The notes under the pieces were generated by a model, which did not search any database, was not told the DNA's origin, and saw only the letters and a list, made by a program, of their open reading frames with translations. From Methanobacterium formicicum DSM 3637 (lineage in GTDB: Archaea; Methanobacteriota; Methanobacteria; Methanobacteriales; Methanobacteriaceae), in assembly GCF_000302455.1 (NCBI RefSeq), contig NZ_AMPO01000010.1, positions 66,712-130,711 on the forward strand: DNA of 64,000 bases, in the 5' to 3' direction. Below are positions 62,539-64,000 of the stretch, piece by piece. The position numbers and the translations under genes are program-made. Position 1 is the stretch's first letter. Each line of letters starts with the position of its first letter.

Positions 62539-64000
62539 TCAGTTTCTTGCTTCGTTGAAAATTGCAGTAGCCATTTGTAATATATCTCCATTACACACCA
62601 GGAAATCAAATCCATGACTGATCATGAATTGATCGGGATTGTTTAATCCATCAGTCAGTTGATTTTTGGAATTATAACCCCAATCAGGCAGATAAGTACT
62701 GAATGTATCATCATGGGCTCTTGGGAGGAAATTCACACCACTATTATAAGCTTTTGTGGGTAAATTGGTTATATCCCATCCGCCATTTTCAGTGGTCCAA
62801 ATGGAATAAACTTCCCTGTTTCCTTTTATGCCCTGATAATAACTTCCAGCCATTGCGTAGATTGTTCCAGCACATGCTCCTCCATAGATGTCCACCACTA
62901 ATGCATTATCTTGCACAGAACTGGATCTAAGAACCGCATTTTGTGTGTCTGGACCTACACCAAATACATTGGCATCCGCTCCCCAACTTCTTAAAAGGGC
63001 AACTATTGCGTTAAGTCGATTGTAATCTGCATCCAGTGTATCGGATATGCGGTCACTGGTAATCCAAATAGGTTTACATAGACTTTTAACTGTAGCAGTT
63101 GCAGGTAAGGAGTTAGTGGAGTAATAGGTGGCCAAAATCTGATTGAAAAGATATATCTGAGATTGGTAGCTAATTTTCCCAAGTCCAATGTATCCATAGG
63201 GTGGTGCCTGGTGGTTTTCGTTAATATAACTCACGATTCTCTGGGCAAAGTCAACGTATTCTGAAGTACTCAGGGTACCGGCAGTCAATTGTTCTTCACT
63301 GTAACTGGGAACTGTGACTTTTTGCAGTGCTATTGTTGCGGTATTTTTGTTTTTAAGTTGTACAGTAGCCATAGTTATTAAATATAGGTACTGTCCCATA
63401 TTCACTGGAACATTGGCCACTTCTAAATAGCTGGGTAGATGTTTATACGTATCCATGTAACTCTCAATAGAATTTGCCGAAGCTAAAATTTCATCCAGAG
63501 TAAAAGCACTGGGTGGTGTTTCCATTAGAGGGATATTATCAGAACACCAGCTTTTTAGAACCGCAATATTAGGTAAACAGTGATTGGTGTTGTAAGAACT
63601 TAAAATACGACTGTAAAGATAAACCTGAGATTGGTAACCGACTTTTCCAAGGCCTACTAATCCGTAAGCCGGGGCGTTACTGTTACCATTCATGAAATTG
63701 CTGATACGCTGTGCCAAATCAACATACTCATCTTTGAACAAAACACCACTTACTAAATCCTCAACACTGGAACTAGGTGCCAGATCAGTAGCAATTAACA
63801 ATATTGGAGAATTATCATTATTGTTCAATTGTACGGTGGCCTGCGTAGCTAGGTGTAAGAATTGGGCAATGCTGACTGTTTTTCCACCAACTATTACCGA
63901 ACTAGGGATTGTTTTAGTAGATTCTATGGTAGTTTTTAGAATAGCTGCTGCTGCTGCGATTTGTGATGGTGTAAAACTGGTCGTGGGTGTATCTACAATG
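62539..64000 (-). CDS. Pseudomurein-binding repeat surface protein (5' end outside window)
   Basis: The reading frame is open to the window edge, so the start and signal peptide are missing; at least 487 codons are present. Several pseudomurein-binding repeats are visible: the one at the edge (FTPSQIAAAAAILKTTIEST, VIVGGKTVSIAQFLHLA), then FKDEYVDLAQRISNFM...GLGKVGYQSQVYL, FTLDEILASANSIESYM...MGQYLYLI, and STSEYVDFAQRIVSYI...GLGKISYQSQIYL. The C-terminal 170 residues are a separate domain with VDIYGGACAGTIYAMAG and FLPRAHDDTFSTYLPDWGY, seen to my knowledge in Methanobacteriales surface proteins but without known activity. It should sit on the pseudomurein wall. Confidence 0.88.
   Translation of the reverse strand, partial: IVDTPTTSFTPSQIAAAAAILKTTIESTKTIPSSVIVGGKTVSIAQFLHLATQATVQLNNNDNSPILLIATDLAPSSSVEDLVSGVLFKDEYVDLAQRISNFMNGNSNAPAYGLVGLGKVGYQSQVYLYSRILSSYNTNHCLPNIAVLKSWCSDNIPLMETPPSAFTLDEILASANSIESYMDTYKHLPSYLEVANVPVNMGQYLYLITMATVQLKNKNTATIALQKVTVPSYSEEQLTAGTLSTSEYVDFAQRIVSYINENHQAPPYGYIGLGKISYQSQIYLFNQILATYYSTNSLPATATVKSLCKPIWITSDRISDTLDADYNRLNAIVALLRSWGADANVFGVGPDTQNAVLRSSSVQDNALVVDIYGGACAGTIYAMAGSYYQGIKGNREVYSIWTTENGGWDITNLPTKAYNSGVNFLPRAHDDTFSTYLPDWGYNSKNQLTDGLNNPDQFMISHGFDFLVCNGDILQMATAIFNEARN

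Overview
The window comes from a methanogenic archaeon of the order Methanobacteriales, most likely a mesophilic Methanobacterium-like species. The evidence is a complete Eha-type energy-converting [NiFe]-hydrogenase operon, a formylmethanofuran formyltransferase paralog, polyferredoxins, HdrABC-like proteins, a pseudomurein-binding repeat protein, AT-rich intergenic DNA with TTTATATA-like TATA boxes, and GGTGAT/GGAGG ribosome binding sites with frequent TTG and GTG starts.

Layout. 1-2.7 kb: a large secreted DUF11-repeat surface protein. 3.4-24.3 kb: an unusually dense sulfur-metabolism region with cysE, cysK, two NifX/NifB-like small proteins (one frameshifted), a MoaD-like sulfur carrier followed by a cytosolic substrate-binding-protein-fold gene, an HdrA/B/C-like set, a GMC-type flavoprotein, cysS with tRNA-Cys, O-acetylhomoserine sulfhydrylase, metX with CBS domains, iscS, iscU and an iscS-fdhD gene fusion. 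24.6-30.1 kb: small proteins, tRNA-Gly and tRNA-Glu, a TetR/MFS efflux pair with matching operators, and a second homopolymer-frameshifted gene. 30.2-38 kb: pdxS, a MOSC protein, thi4, thiI, an E1-like enzyme with a second Gly-Gly carrier, cystathionine gamma-synthase/lyase and an MBL hydrolase. 38.2-53.2 kb: a CBS protein, a polyferredoxin and the eha operon, all on the minus strand. 53.8-64 kb: cell-envelope genes (PIG-L deacetylase, HGSNAT-like acyltransferase, nucleotide-sugar SDRs, GT39-like glycosyltransferase, DUF1616 protein, pseudomurein-binding protein running off the edge).

How it fits together. Serine goes to O-acetylserine (CysE) and cysteine (CysK). Homoserine goes to O-acetylhomoserine (MetX) and homocysteine (sulfhydrylase), with a cystathionine enzyme allowing exchange. 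Cysteine sulfur is mobilised by two IscS proteins to IscU clusters, probably to tRNA through ThiI, and to formate dehydrogenase through the fused FdhD domain. Thi4 lacks the suicide cysteine and should use sulfide. The strongest signal not explained by gene content is a 14-bp palindrome, ATAACNATNGTTAT, found upstream of cysK, the MoaD/SBP pair, a split-barrel flavoprotein, the O-acetylhomoserine sulfhydrylase, thi4, the cystathionine enzyme and its divergent neighbour, and tRNA-Cys. In four places two copies abut exactly and their junction GTTATATAAC is itself a TATA-box-like sequence. This looks like an uncharacterised sulfur/cysteine regulon.

Limits: all family assignments rest on motif recognition without database searches. 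Frameshifts at two homopolymers may be sequencing errors.
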